In this document: one piece after another, positions 1-10,795 of the stretch
Layout: every line of letters starts with the position of its first letter
Position numbering within the stretch: the stretch's first letter is position 1
Assembly: GCA_032622095.1 (NCBI GenBank)
Contig: CP136064.1
Span: 185,922,209-185,986,208, forward strand
Direction: 5' to 3'
From: Siphonodentalium dalli
Taxonomy: Eukaryota; Mollusca; Scaphopoda; Gadilida; Siphonodentaliidae
Length of the DNA: 64,000 bases
Notes under the pieces: generated by a model
Database searches by the model: none
Told to the model about the DNA's origin: nothing
What the model saw: the letters and a program-made list of their open reading frames with translations, nothing else
Position numbers and translations under genes: made by a program

Positions 1-632
1 TGGTGCGACAACACTACCATAAGTATATACCTTAATACAAGGTTTATATCTATCAGACCTATATTGAGCATAGACTCACTTGCAATCTAAATTCATCACT
101 ATCCTCTGTACATAAGATAATGTCACATCCCCAGTTCTTTGGACCATATTCACACCTTTAATTTGGTGTATATCTTGCATTGATACGTGTACGATCACCA
201 AAGATATATCTGAATGTGTGCACACTTTCAAATCCAGACAAACCCTTGAACAGATTCCCATCAAATATAGCATAGTACTACTGCAGACTTCCACTTGTCA
301 CAATGATTCACCACTGATGGTCCTGTCTGTGTGACCTCAGCAGAGTAGTAAATTCGCAGTGCTACTGTGCTATATTTTATGGGAATCTGTTCAGGGGTTT
401 GTCTGATTTTGAAAGTGTGCACATATGCATATATATCTTTGGCGATCTTGCACGTATCGATGTGGGAGATACACAAAATTAAAGGTGCGAATATGGTCTG
501 AAGAACTTGGTATGCGGCATTATATTTTCACAGGGGATATTGATGAATTTTTATCGCAAGCGAATCTATGCTCAATATAGGTCGGATAGATATAAACCTG
601 GTATATACTCATGGTAGTGTTGTCACACCAGG
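1..632. repeat. Imperfect foldback (large inverted repeat) cut by the window start
   Basis: The first ~290 bases pair with the reverse complement of roughly 355-632. For example, TGGTGCGACAACACTACCAT at position 1 matches the complement of 611-632, and ACAGATTCCCAT near 251 matches ATGGGAATCTGT near 380. A spacer of about 60 bases separates the arms. The arms carry scattered mismatches and short indels, so the element is old. The true outer end may lie left of the window. Short ORFs in both arms are mirror images and are not genes. Confidence 0.8.
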
Positions 633-1045
633 GGACCTGTGCCTGGTGTATCATTCTGTAGTCGACGCAGACACCAGACCCGTGCCTGGTCGTAGAAGAC
701 ATTCAGGAACTGAGGATATGGCTGGAATTGGGAAGAGTCGGAGTGTTTGACGTTTATAGTATTGGACCATGTTATGTTGTTATGAAATCATGATATTTCG
801 CCATTAACTATAAAGTTACCTTCGTATCAAATGCTGCCTATTCCGATTGATTATTTTATATTTTTTGTGAATATGTGCCATGGCTGTCGCGGACCCTGGA
901 CTCTAGTCTAAAATATACTGACCATCGTTAGTATAGTGGTGGGTCCATTTTGGACTACCGGTGGTCGTGAAATGCACCAAATCGCTCTAAATTGGACCTA
1001 TAATATAGCACGTGTTTGTGGCGAAACAATGGGTACATAACATTA

Positions 1046-1772
1046 AACGCTCTTTATAATGACATGGCGAAACGATTCTATTGAATGCATAAAGTATCCA
1101 CGGCATCCTTAAACACTCTTTATGACGTGACGCAACATTAAATTGAAATAAATATATAGGCGGACCCCCAGATAACATCGATGTGGTAAAATAATAATCT
1201 AGCGTGCATTGCCCTATACCCGAGATCACTGCCTGTGTTATTTAACTCAGATTCTATAACCGATAGCACATCCATAATGTCATCCTTGAATTTTCTCCGT
1301 GTCAGGCCCATCGATTTCAGAATTCTCTTCAAATGTCGCAAACTCATTGTTATGCCATGGTACAAATGAAGAAAACATAATATTTCGATGTATTCAAACC
1401 CAAGGCTAAAATATCTTTCTATTATCCATTCTCTACTATGGTTCACTGTGTGCTTCACATATCACTATAAATAACATCAGGAGAACTTTAAAGGTACGGT
1501 TGGCCTTGGCGGTGGGTATCATGTGAAAATATTTCCACCCGTCAAAAACCGCCACAAACAGAAAGAACATCCAAATGTAGACAGACTTTGTCCGTATACA
1601 AATAAGAAATATCGCATAAACAGTATGTTATTGTCATATATTTGACCATTGTTATGTAAACAAAAGCATAAAAAGTAACTTTTCTGGTGTTTGTTTATAT
1701 TATGATGGTAAACATAAAGAGCGTTATTTGTTGGTGAATTCCTGATATGGAACTAATAAAGAGCGTTTATGT
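1046..1772. repeat. Possible element with inverted pairs of AACGCTCTTTAT motifs
   Basis: AACGCTCTTTAT-type motifs occur near 1046 and 1109 in plus orientation and near 1715 and 1757 in minus orientation (AAAGAGCGTT). They bracket about 730 bases of AT-rich sequence without a convincing ORF. The same motif recurs near 38835, 38883, 45788, 46261 and 46308, so it belongs to a dispersed family. Boundaries are uncertain. No target duplication was found. Confidence 0.35.
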
Positions 1773-2129
1773 CATTTGTGTGTGATTAGCCAGTAGCATT
1801 GTGCTGTCTTCTGTAACACAATCAGGCTCTAGCTTAGGTAAACTATAGTAGGTCTTTATGATAACATGCTGTTTACGCGATGGTCATGGTATATATGAAC
1901 GAAACTATGCGTTTTAATGCTTTTCAGTTTACGGTGTTTGGAACAAATATGAATATTTTCGACAATTAAGACCTCTCGTGCCTTTAACACTGGTCATATT
2001 TTTATAGAGTACCGACACATGCATGCATGATACGAAAGACTTGCGATGATAATAACAATGAAAACAGCTGTAATGTCGAGTGTAATCCACACTACACATG
2101 TCACGTGCTGCATGTAAAATCACGTGATT

Positions 2130-2650
2130 TTCCACCGGTGGAGATAAGTTAATTCCCGGGAGAAAAGTTATCTCCCTGGGAGAAAAGTTAATTCCCGGGA
2201 GAAAAGTTTTCTCCCAGGGAGATAAGTTAATTCCCGGGAGAAAAGTTTTCTCCCTGGGAGATAAGTTATCTCCCTGGGATAAAAGTCAATTCCCGGGAGA
2301 AAAGTTTTCTCCCAGGGAGATAAGTTAATTCCCGGGAGAAAAGTTTTCTCCCTGGGAGATAAGTTATCTCCCTGGGAGAAAAGTTAATTCCCGGGAGAAA
2401 AGTTATCTCCCAGGGAGATAAGTTAATTCCCGGGAGAAAAGTTTTCTCCCTGGGAGATAAGTTCTCTCCCTGGGAGAAAAGTTAATTCCCGGGAGAAAAG
2501 TTTTCTCCCTGTGAGATAAGTTATCTCCCTGGGAGAAAAGTTAATTCCCGGGAGATAAGTTAATTCCCGGGAGAAAAGTTAATTCCCGGGAGAAAAGTTA
2601 TCTCCCTGGGAGAAAAGTTAATTCCCGGGAGAAAAGTTATCTCCCAGGTG
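2130..2650. repeat. Minisatellite of 19-20 bp self-complementary units
   Basis: About 25 units alternate between GAGAAAAGTTAATTCCCGG (19 bp) and forms such as GAGAAAAGTTATCTCCCTGG (20 bp). CCCGGG and CCCWGGG boxes are joined by A/T spacers. Each box is palindromic and neighbouring units are near-complementary, so the array can pair with itself in many registers. Units vary at only a few positions (TTAATT, TTATCT, TTTTCT; CCCGGG, CCCTGGG, CCCAGGG). Confidence 0.92.
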
Positions 2651-2756
2651 GAAAGTAAAAAAAGAAAGTAAAAAGGAAATATTTTAATGAATATATATAA
2701 CAAATTAAATAAAAAAGGAACTATTTTAATGAATATATAACAAAAAATAAATGGCC

Positions 2757-3080
2757 CTAATAGGCTTCCGTAACTATGGTATTTAATATCAAATTTCCAA
2801 AAACTTGTTATCAACATTTTGTTCAACAAAATATCGCCATATTATGACTAAAGTATCATGAAATTTGACAGAATTATCACTTGATTTTAGAGTTATCCAT
2901 CTGCGTCGTCAATTTTGTCCGAGACCCTCCATTTGACCACATGTTTCTGGGCCACATATTATTACACATCTCGAAAAAGCTTGTGCATTTTGGAAAACCC
3001 TGCAGCGACTTCCTGTTTGTTGACACACATGTCACAGACTTTGGATTAATGTAATTTTTTTCTGGATTATCCATTCCAAA
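2757..3080. repeat. Decayed partial relative of the ~435-bp TTAA-flanked MITE
   Basis: Two stretches resemble the middle of the elements at 10360, 49916 and 63324: the phrase around GTTATCAACATTTTGTTCAA near 2808, and TTGATTTTAGAGTTATCCAT near 2881. The termini cannot be recognised. Confidence 0.5.
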
Positions 3081-3389
3081 AAAAAATAATAATAGGTTTA
3101 CACCAGCTACGCCACAGAGCCAGGTGTTAATTAACTATGGCTTACTCTGTCTATTTGTTAATTTACACATCATTGATTTGTTGTTAATTCACCTGAGACG
3201 ATGTCTTCGGTGGAGCTATATCGTCATGCATCACTCCTCGTCCATCCATCCATCTGTGAGTACATACTTAACAATTTTGAAGCTCTTAATCTTGGTCATC
3301 GTCAGTCAGATTTTAACGATCTTTGGTATGTTGATGAAGCAACATGAGGGATACTTTATTTACAAATAGCGGATTACATCCATTTATTT

Positions 3390-4240
3390 TTTCTAGAGTT
3401 ACTGCCCTTATTACGTAAAATGGGACTTAGTGCCATGTGAAAATGGATTTTACTCTTGCATGACTATTTTAAAGTCTTCAGGACAACACACTTTGGCCAC
3501 ATCCCTTATCTAGTCACCACTTAACTTCATATGGATGGTTGGTTTGGTTTCTAGAGGGATCTGTCAATTCCTTTCTCAGAATTTGTTTAAAAATATGACC
3601 GCCAGCAGCCATCGTGTTTATCTAAAAACTTGTTTTTTTCCATCCATGCTTATACATGTTTATCACATAATTTGGCCATAAAAGCAGTTTCATAATTATC
3701 GGTAATAGACACGTTTAATACCAGCGCGTGCGATGACGTCACGGCGTTCTTCAGATAACTTGCGATCGCTGTAGTTTATGATTGTTGTTTTCGATGAATA
3801 TTTCGCGTTGCTTCGGGTTTATTTGATCATGTGATAAAAGGTATCTCACACTCGTCCTATTTTATACGTAATTTATCAACCTCGTCCTCTAAATTATATT
3901 TGAGCCTCGGTAAACCTCGGCTCAAATCGAATTTAGTGAACTCGGTTGATAAATTCCGTATAAAATAGGAACTCATGTGAGATCCTCTATATCTCAACCA
4001 ATGGTTATAGGATTTAAATGAAATTTAGTATGGAAGTTCATCGTCATGACTGCTTACAAAATAGGGGCAAATTATGTTGTTCACTTTTTCCATTTTAAAG
4101 TTATCCTTCTTTGTTTATCTGGAAATCATTTCATTTTGTCTGTTCGAACAGATATCTGGCATATCCCAGCCATGGGTTGTCAGATCTGAATGAAATTTGG
4201 TATGGAGGTATAGTATACATGCCACAATGAATGCTTTTAA
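3390..4240. repeat. Degenerate pearl-like tandem core copies
   Basis: Two or three diverged copies of a ~165-bp core are visible. One carries GGATTTTACTCTTGCATGAC near 3450. Two carry 'gaaatttrgtatgga' phrases near 4020 and 4193, about 170 bases apart. These are old relatives of the arrays at 18.8-20.7 kb and 26 kb. No coding potential is seen. Confidence 0.5.
3840..3985. mobile_element. Short foldback MITE (~146 bp, ~70-bp arms)
   Basis: The left arm begins near GTATCTCACACTCGTCCTAT. The right arm ends AACTCATGTGAGATCC and is its near-complement across most of the length, with a loop of about 5 bases around GCCTCGGTAAACCTCGGC. Arm divergence is moderate. No clear target duplication. Confidence 0.75.
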
Positions 4241-4469
4241 AGGAATGGCATTGTTTGTTTGCATTTTGTATTTGTCTCAGTTAGTTTTGTAAATTTTCGA
4301 AATTTTGGTTTCTCCTGCTTGATAACTCAAACAAATTAGAACCATTTTCAAAATTCTATGATATTAATGCATGTTTTATTTAGTTATCACAATCCAGATT
4401 AAGACATCTTATGAATTAATCCACATCATAAAATTAATAAACCTCAGTGAAAAGCCACCTTGGCTGGGG

Positions 4470-6110
4470 AACCGGTGTAACAGTTTATCTCCCGGGGTAT
4501 CTCCCCCCCCCCCCCCTGCCCTGGGTATCTTCCCCCCCCCCACTCATATATTTTTTTTCCTCACTTATTTTATATTATTATGGTAAGAAATGCCGAGAAA
4601 ACTATTAAAAAAAAAATTTAATTTTTTTTTATTTTGAAGTTTAACTTAACCCCTCACACAACCCAATAGCATAAATATGTCAAAATATTACCTTACGATT
4701 TTATCGTTTATTTTGCTTTATATTGTCATGAAATGGCGAGAAATTAACTTTATATGAGAACAGTTTAATAGAGTAAGAATTTGGGGTGGGGGGGGGGGGA
4801 AATATCCAGGCCTGAGTATCTTCCCACCCAGCGGCTACATATGACAAAAATTAAACATATGATTTTATTGCTTAATTTGCTTTATATAGTTATGAAATGG
4901 CGAGAAATTAACTTTATATGAGCAAAATTTGATAGAGTATGAATTTGGGGTGGGGGGGGGGGAAGATACTCAGGCCTGGGTATTCCCCCCCCCCCACCCC
5001 AAATTCTTAAAGCAAATTAAACAATAAAATCATACGTTTAGTTTTTGTCATATGTAGGTGCTGGGTGGGGGGGGGGGGGGAAGATACTCGATCAGGCCTG
5101 GGTATCTCCCCCCACCCCAAATTCTTACTCTTATCAAATTTTGCTCATATAAAGTTAATTTCTTGCCATTTCATGACTATAAAAAGCAAATTAAGCAATA
5201 AAATCATACGTTTAATTTTTGTCATATGTAGGTGCTGGGTGGGGGGGGGGGGAAGATATTCAGGCCTGGGTATCTTCCCCCCCACCCCAAATTCTTACTC
5301 TAATCAAATTTTGCTCATATAAAGTTAATTTCTCGCCATTTCATGACTATATAAAGCAAATTAAGCAATAAAATCATACGTTTAATTTTTGTCATATGTA
5401 GGTGCTGGGTGGGGGGGAAGATACTCAGGCCTGGGTATCTTCCCCTCCCACCCCAAATTCTTACTCTAATCAAATTTTGCTCATATAAAGTTAATTTCTC
5501 GCCATTTCATGACTATATAAAGCAAATTAAGCAATAAAATCATACGTTTAATTTTTGTCATATGTAGGCGCTGGGTGGGGGGAAGATACTCAGGCCTGGG
5601 TATCTCCCCCCCTCCCCACCCCAAATTCTTACTCTATCAAATTTTGCTCATATAAAGTTCATTTCTCGCCATTTCATAACTATATAAAGCAAATTAAGCA
5701 ATAAAATCATACGTTTAATTTTTGTCATATGTAGGTGCTGGGTGGGGGGTGGATACTCAGGCCTGGGTATCTCCCCCCCCCCCCCACCCAAAATTTTTAC
5801 TCTATAAAATTTTGCTCATATAAAGTTATTTTCTCGCCATTTCATGACTATATAAAGCAAATTAAACGATAGAATCATAAGGTAATATTTTGACATATTT
5901 ATGCTATTATTGGTTAAACTTCGAAATAACCAAAAAAAAAATAATTTAATAGTTTTCTCGGCATTTCTTACCATAATAATATAAAATAAGTGAGGGAAAA
6001 AAAAATGTACGAGTGGGGGGGAAGATACCCAGGGTGGGGGGGAAGATACCCCGGGGTATCTTGCCCCCGCGGGGGAAGATACCCAGGGGGGATATCGTGT
6101 TACACCGGTT
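4470..6110. mobile_element. 1.64-kb foldback element with G/C tracts and internal ~166-bp tandem repeats
   Basis: The ends are perfect inverted repeats: AACCGGTGTAACA at 4470 and TGTTACACCGGTT ending at 6110. The arms continue inward for more than 300 bases on each side, through long C or G tracts, an A/T-rich stretch and 'TTTCTTACCATAATAATATAA'-type sequence. Inside lie repeats of ~165-168 bp, each centred on AGATACYCAGGCCTGGGTAT between G tracts and C tracts. Centres are near 4809, 4973, 5095, 5263, 5428, 5593 and 5759, and orientation flips between 4973 and 5095. Flanks read CTGGGG and CTGGGC, a possible 6-bp duplication with one mismatch. There is no transposase, so it is non-autonomous. 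The G tracts could form quadruplexes (inference). Confidence 0.85.
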
Positions 6111-6781
6111 CTGGGCGGTGCAGTTGTTTTACCTGAGTTATGGCCCTTTGTTCTGAGTTATGGTTTTTTAGTTCGTACATTTTTAGTGGTTCTCGGTGAG
6201 ACAGAACCACTCTTGTGGGCAAAAAAACCTCAACCAGAGCCATTTGATGCGCAACCATTGTTGTTATTTTATTTGGCCAAATATTTTTTTAATTTGGCTA
6301 AAAAAAAATGACTATTGGCCAAAAAATTGGCCAAAAGATTTTCATGAACACTGGAGATTTTATAGAATATGATGAAAAGCTGAGTACAGTAATCAAGCAA
6401 CTCCCATAATTTGTTAAGGTTAACCATAGTGGGCATAGGGTACCTAAAACTATTCATGGGAAATAATACATGTTGATCATTCCATAATAATCAATGTATT
6501 TATATAGCACATTCCATTGTAAATTAGTTTCAATGCACTTTAAATGATTATTACTCTGGTCATTGGATCTCACATCCTATATTTGAGTCGACTGAACAAT
6601 AATTGCGGTAAGTATTGAGTGATCATGTTTACTTCACAAATATTCGGATGACTTTCATTTTAGGTAGCAGTAATCTCTTTATGAACTGAACAGCCATTCT
6701 GGCACCACCCCACAAATCAACTGGAATTGGATACCAGAATTTCACTTCTGCTCAACATTCTGTTTTGTTTTTTACTTACAG
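6111..6781 (+). other. Intergenic or 5' intronic sequence upstream of the small membrane-protein exon
   Basis: No ORF or recognisable repeat apart from weak pearl-like wording (GAGTTATGGCCCTTT near 6134) and a short hairpin, GTGGTTCT/AGAACCAC, near 6189. The segment ends in a pyrimidine-rich tract and ACTTACAG, a good splice acceptor. An upstream non-coding exon is therefore likely but was not located. Confidence 0.4.
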
Positions 6782-6814
6782 ATGATGAAATATGAGGAAC
6801 ATATATAGGTCATC

Positions 6815-6913
6815 ATGTCTACAGTTTCAAAGATCCTGGGTTCTGCTCTGTTTGTCATGACAGGTGTTACATTATTTTATGTGATTCCACCTACTGACAG
6901 AACTACAGAGAAG
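6815..6913 (+). CDS. Exon 1 (coding) of a small single-pass membrane protein, function unknown
   Basis: The exon probably spans 6782-6913. An acceptor (TTTTTTACTTACAG) precedes it, and GTACCAG at 6914 is the proposed donor. Translation starts at ATG 6815 and gives 33 residues beginning MSTVSKILGSALFVMTGV. Residues 5-24 form one hydrophobic segment, followed by PPTDRTTEK. It ends in phase 0 and joins in frame to the exon at 18069, for 75 residues in total. The layout (short N-terminus, one helix, charged tail) resembles small inner-mitochondrial-membrane assembly proteins such as UQCC3 or PET117. I cannot identify the family, so no function is assigned. A two-codon-type upstream start (ATGATG at 6782) opens a short ORF that stops before this ATG. 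Support is the splice signals, clean frame and plausible protein. An unseen middle exon is possible. Confidence 0.55.
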
Positions 6914-6946
6914 GTACCAGTATAAAGTTCTGCTATATTAATACTG

Positions 6947-7163
6947 TACAGTAATGCCCGAAGTAATCGAGTCCTTAACCACAGCAGAATTATGGGTAAC
7001 TTTTCAGGATTTAGTCGGAAATATGGCTTGTTCCCATTCATCGGAAAGCTTTCAGCGAGAGCTTTCCGATGAATGGCAACAAGCCATATTTCTGACTAAA
7101 TCCTGAAGAGTTACCCATAATTCTGCTGTGGTTAAGGAGTTGATTATTTAGGGCATTACTGTA
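6947..7163. mobile_element. Palindromic MITE, family A, copy 1 (inside the intron)
   Basis: The termini are TACAGTAATGCCC at 6947 and GGGCATTACTGTA ending at 7163. Arms of ~100 bases are nearly complementary around the centre CTTTCAGCGAGAGCTTTCC. A second copy lies at 61954-62196 with the same arms. Ends in TA and begins CAGT, as in mariner-like MITEs with TA duplication; the superfamily is inference. It starts only 33 bases after the proposed splice donor at 6914. Confidence 0.9.
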
Positions 7164-7736
7164 GTTTAAATTTGAACTTTTGTTAATTTGTAATTTGTGT
7201 TCCAATCACACAAGTCATCTACATCATGTAATCTTGAGCTGGGATCTTCACCTGCAATTAAATAGGTTATTAAGGAACAGGTATTAAATAAGAAATGTAT
7301 TGCCTGATATTTTTATGTTTACCCATACCATAGTATGGTAAACATAGTGTCGTTGTCCGGATTGATCACTCGTCGTTCGTCTGTCTGTCCGTCTGTCTGT
7401 CCGTAGACACTTTACGAGTAATGCGATAACTCAAACATTTTCTATCCGATTGGAACCAAATTTTGTATATGGGTTTTCTCGAGTTCGATTTTGGGTTTGA
7501 TCCGAGTTTTTGTTACAGAGTTATGGCCCTTTTTCGACTTAGAATTCACGCATTCTGCCATAACTCAAACATTGGAACCAAATTTGGTATGTGAGTTTCA
7601 CAGACCAAAATACATATCGAGTTCGAATATGGGTTTGATCCGATTTATTTAGTTATGACCCTTTTTTCCCCAAAAAAATACGAAGTAATTTTAGTCTGAT
7701 TGTGTTCATATTTGATATGTAGGTTTATGATGACAC

Positions 7737-8898
7737 TAGAGGTGCCACGATTATTGATTTTGATAATCGATAATCGGTCGTCAATAATCGACTATAATCG
7801 ATTAATTGTACCTAATATTAATAACATCAGTGGAAGTATACCGTAATATGGCCTATTGCCTGTGTGCTCGTTAACTCAATAACTGGTCGCTGGTCATTTG
7901 AGACATTGGCTGATGTAATTTTTACGTTAATAAAGTGCATCATAAACCACTGTTAATGACTAATGAGCACAATGTATTGAATACCAGCACAGTTCTCAGC
8001 GATGTTATGGTTATAATATTTGTGAGTTCATTAGAACGAACATAGCGATTAATTTAAGTTTTAGGAATAGCCAAATACATAAACAAGCAATACAAAAGTA
8101 GGAATGAACAATGGACCGCCGGTTGTTCCTACGGTAAATAAAGGAATCAAATGTTATGGAAACTATAAGTTTCATCAAACTTCCAGAGCGTGGTTAACAA
8201 TCACAAACGTGTGCCCCACCTGCAAATTGCATGACTCAGAACAATTTTAAGTATTTGATAACAGTCTGTTTCATTCAGCATTCACCACACGCTATGCAAT
8301 AGCCTTTACTAGTAACTTCTAAGTATACATTTCTACTTATAATATCCAAACAAAGTACACTTGCAATGCAATTGGGGAGAACATCACTGATTAAAATGCC
8401 ATATATACATGTACATGGTTCCCTGGTTTTAGAGAGAATGTCAATCAACTTCCCATTGGTCCAATCAGATTCAAGGGCGAGTGCATTCAGTTCATTGAAC
8501 ACGGTGACAGTTGGCACATTTCAAAGACATATTGCCACCTTTCAAGTATATTAAAATATACAACGATGTCGCAATGTGCTCAAATCTGCAGTGCGGCCAA
8601 TTTGTAGAATAGACAACGATCCGACGAGAAACCATGTTGCATCATCAAATGAACTGCCAACTGTTTGCAACATATATCAGTAGTACTCATGTTATTGGAA
8701 TCTCTTTGGTACACGATCAAAGGATGTTAACACCTCGGTTGTAGATAGAACTGTGTAAAATAAACACGGTATTCAATAATACCCGGCATCTTCTGACATC
8801 CGATATAAATAACACAGATTAATCGACGATGGAAATGGTAATTGATTATCGGCTTTATCAACGGTTCATCGATTATACGATTAATCGTGGCACCCCTA
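7737..8898 (-). mobile_element. hAT-family element with decayed transposase remnant
   Basis: The termini are TAGAGGTGCCACGATTA at 7737 and its near-complement TAATCGTGGCACCCCTA ending at 8898. This is the classic (T/C)AGRGGTGNCACGATTA end of hAT elements, followed by runs of ATCGATTA. Flanking 8-mers are GATGACAC (7729-7736) and GATGCAAC (8899-8906), a diverged 8-bp duplication. On the minus strand, about 8275-8517 reads through a phrase VPTVTVFNEL and later IASVL, which recalls the C-terminal part of hAT/ZBED transposases (moderate evidence only). Stops and the short length show that it is dead. Confidence 0.85.
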
Positions 8899-10359
8899 GA
8901 TGCAACACCCCTCACCTGTATAGTTTTTGGTATCAATTGGTTGATCGGTTTAGAAAATAATTAACCCTTCACACACATGCTATCCGATGCATCTAAGTCA
9001 AGCAATTTTCTTCTGATCTGCCTCATATTTCTTACCTAGGTCTTTCTTAGCACGTTCTTCATCTGTATGGATTTTGGTATTGTTTAGTTAACCATTTCCA
9101 CTCTTGTTTTTAAATAGTATTCATCCAAGCCAGGATGACTCAAACATTTTTCATCTCATCGACACCAAATTTGGTATATGAATTTCTGACCCCTAAATAC
9201 AGACCAAGTTCGAATATGGGTTTGATCCGATATATTTTAACAGAGTTATGGCCCTTTATAATTCATACCTGTTGCCATGCACTGTGAACTGTGTTATTGG
9301 AATGAGACAATTAAAAGCTATTGGACACCCTCTACACTGGTGCCTGGCAGACCTGTTTATCATCTGTCAAACTTTGATTGATGACTCAAGTTCTGTCTTC
9401 TGTGCAATATTAAGTTAATCCCCCTGTTGAAACAGGTCAATGGCATTAATTAATGTACACTCTATAAGACTCTTAGTTCCATCATATGATGTCCTTGAAA
9501 ATGATTAACCCTCTCCACACATCATATGGTTTTGATGCTTTTCATTTGATCATTCTCTGATTGTATGTCCAGGTTGATGGTGGTCCACTTTTATCTTGCA
9601 TGGATTTTGGGATTAAAATTAACCCATTCCATAGACACATGATATCCGATAGGCAGATATTAAATTATACCTTTCACTTTGAGCCAGGTTCAGTAAGGAT
9701 TTATAAAAACATTAGAGGAAATGTCTTATTTTGAAATTCCCTCTATTGCATTTGGGGTGCAGGATAATAATAACGTTGCTTGTATTCTTGAGACTGACTT
9801 ATTGTATGGGCGTCTAAATCCAATTACATGCATTTATAGACTATTTTGATCAGTTCATTAACGTGGTTAACTTTTAACCCCTTGCTATCTGATTTTATAA
9901 CTCAAATATTTGTCATTGATTATATTTCTATTTCATGTCATAGTTTATGATAACACACCTTAACCTGCATATAGAGGGTCATTTGGTTTATTTGCTGCTT
10001 TAAAATATTAACAAAATTAACCCACCCATTCCATAGACATACAGTATGCTATCCAATGTAATGACTCTAATATCTTCAATCTGACCATTCTCATATCCCA
10101 CCTCTAGTTATCTCATAATTATGCATTAAAGTATGTTATATCCAATCATTTTCAATGATATTTTACTAATTTTTTTAACTATTTTATCTTTAACTGTTAT
10201 GTATGGTTCTTCTGCCTGACTATGGACTGAGCTTAATAGCTTTATCACTCTATTAGACTATATATCTATTTTAAAGTGACCTAATAGGTTGAAATCGAAT
10301 GCCGTATCCATGTTCATATGGAAGGTGCCCAATAAGTCTTATGCCACTTGTGAACTTAA

Positions 10360-10795
10360 AGGTACTCAATCCGATTTGATGGTCCCCATATCATCAGATT
10401 CCAACAACAACAATTTTTTTTAAATGCCGCTTCAGTTATCAGAATCGATTAATTGCCCAAAAATAATGCTAACCACAGTCCACTATAGTATAAAATTGCC
10501 CAAAACCTGCTATTTATCAACATTTTGTACAATGAAATTTTGCCGGTTTGTCATATATCTGACACAAAAAAGCCACTTGATTTTAGAGTTATCCATCTTC
10601 ATCTGCTATTTGGTCTTCTCATCGACTTTTACTGCGCCACTAAATATTCCAGGTGGTTAAAAATAATAGATTTTAAAAATCGATATCAGCTCACTCTGAG
10701 CTTTGATGAATGGGTTCCTCGATTTGAATCAAATATTTTTACCCCCGAAGCCAAATAAATAGTAACTGAGGGATGCTTAATCGGATCGAGTACCT
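10360..10795. mobile_element. TTAA-flanked MITE, ~435-bp family, copy 1
   Basis: TTAA at 10356-10359 and 10796-10799 flank ends AGGTACTCAATCCGATT and AATCGGATCGAGTACCT, a terminal inverted repeat of about 17 bases. Full-length copies occur at 49916-50310 and 63324-63757. A TTAA duplication points to piggyBac or Kolobok mobilisation; I cannot tell which. The short ORFs inside (10424-10660, 10525-10758) are not conserved in frame between copies and are not genes. Confidence 0.85.

Noticed and set aside
7370-7410. CRISPR-like or regulatory meaning for the CTGT/CCGT repeats
   Set aside because: It is the simple microsatellite that normally follows the hairpin in pearl-type elements.
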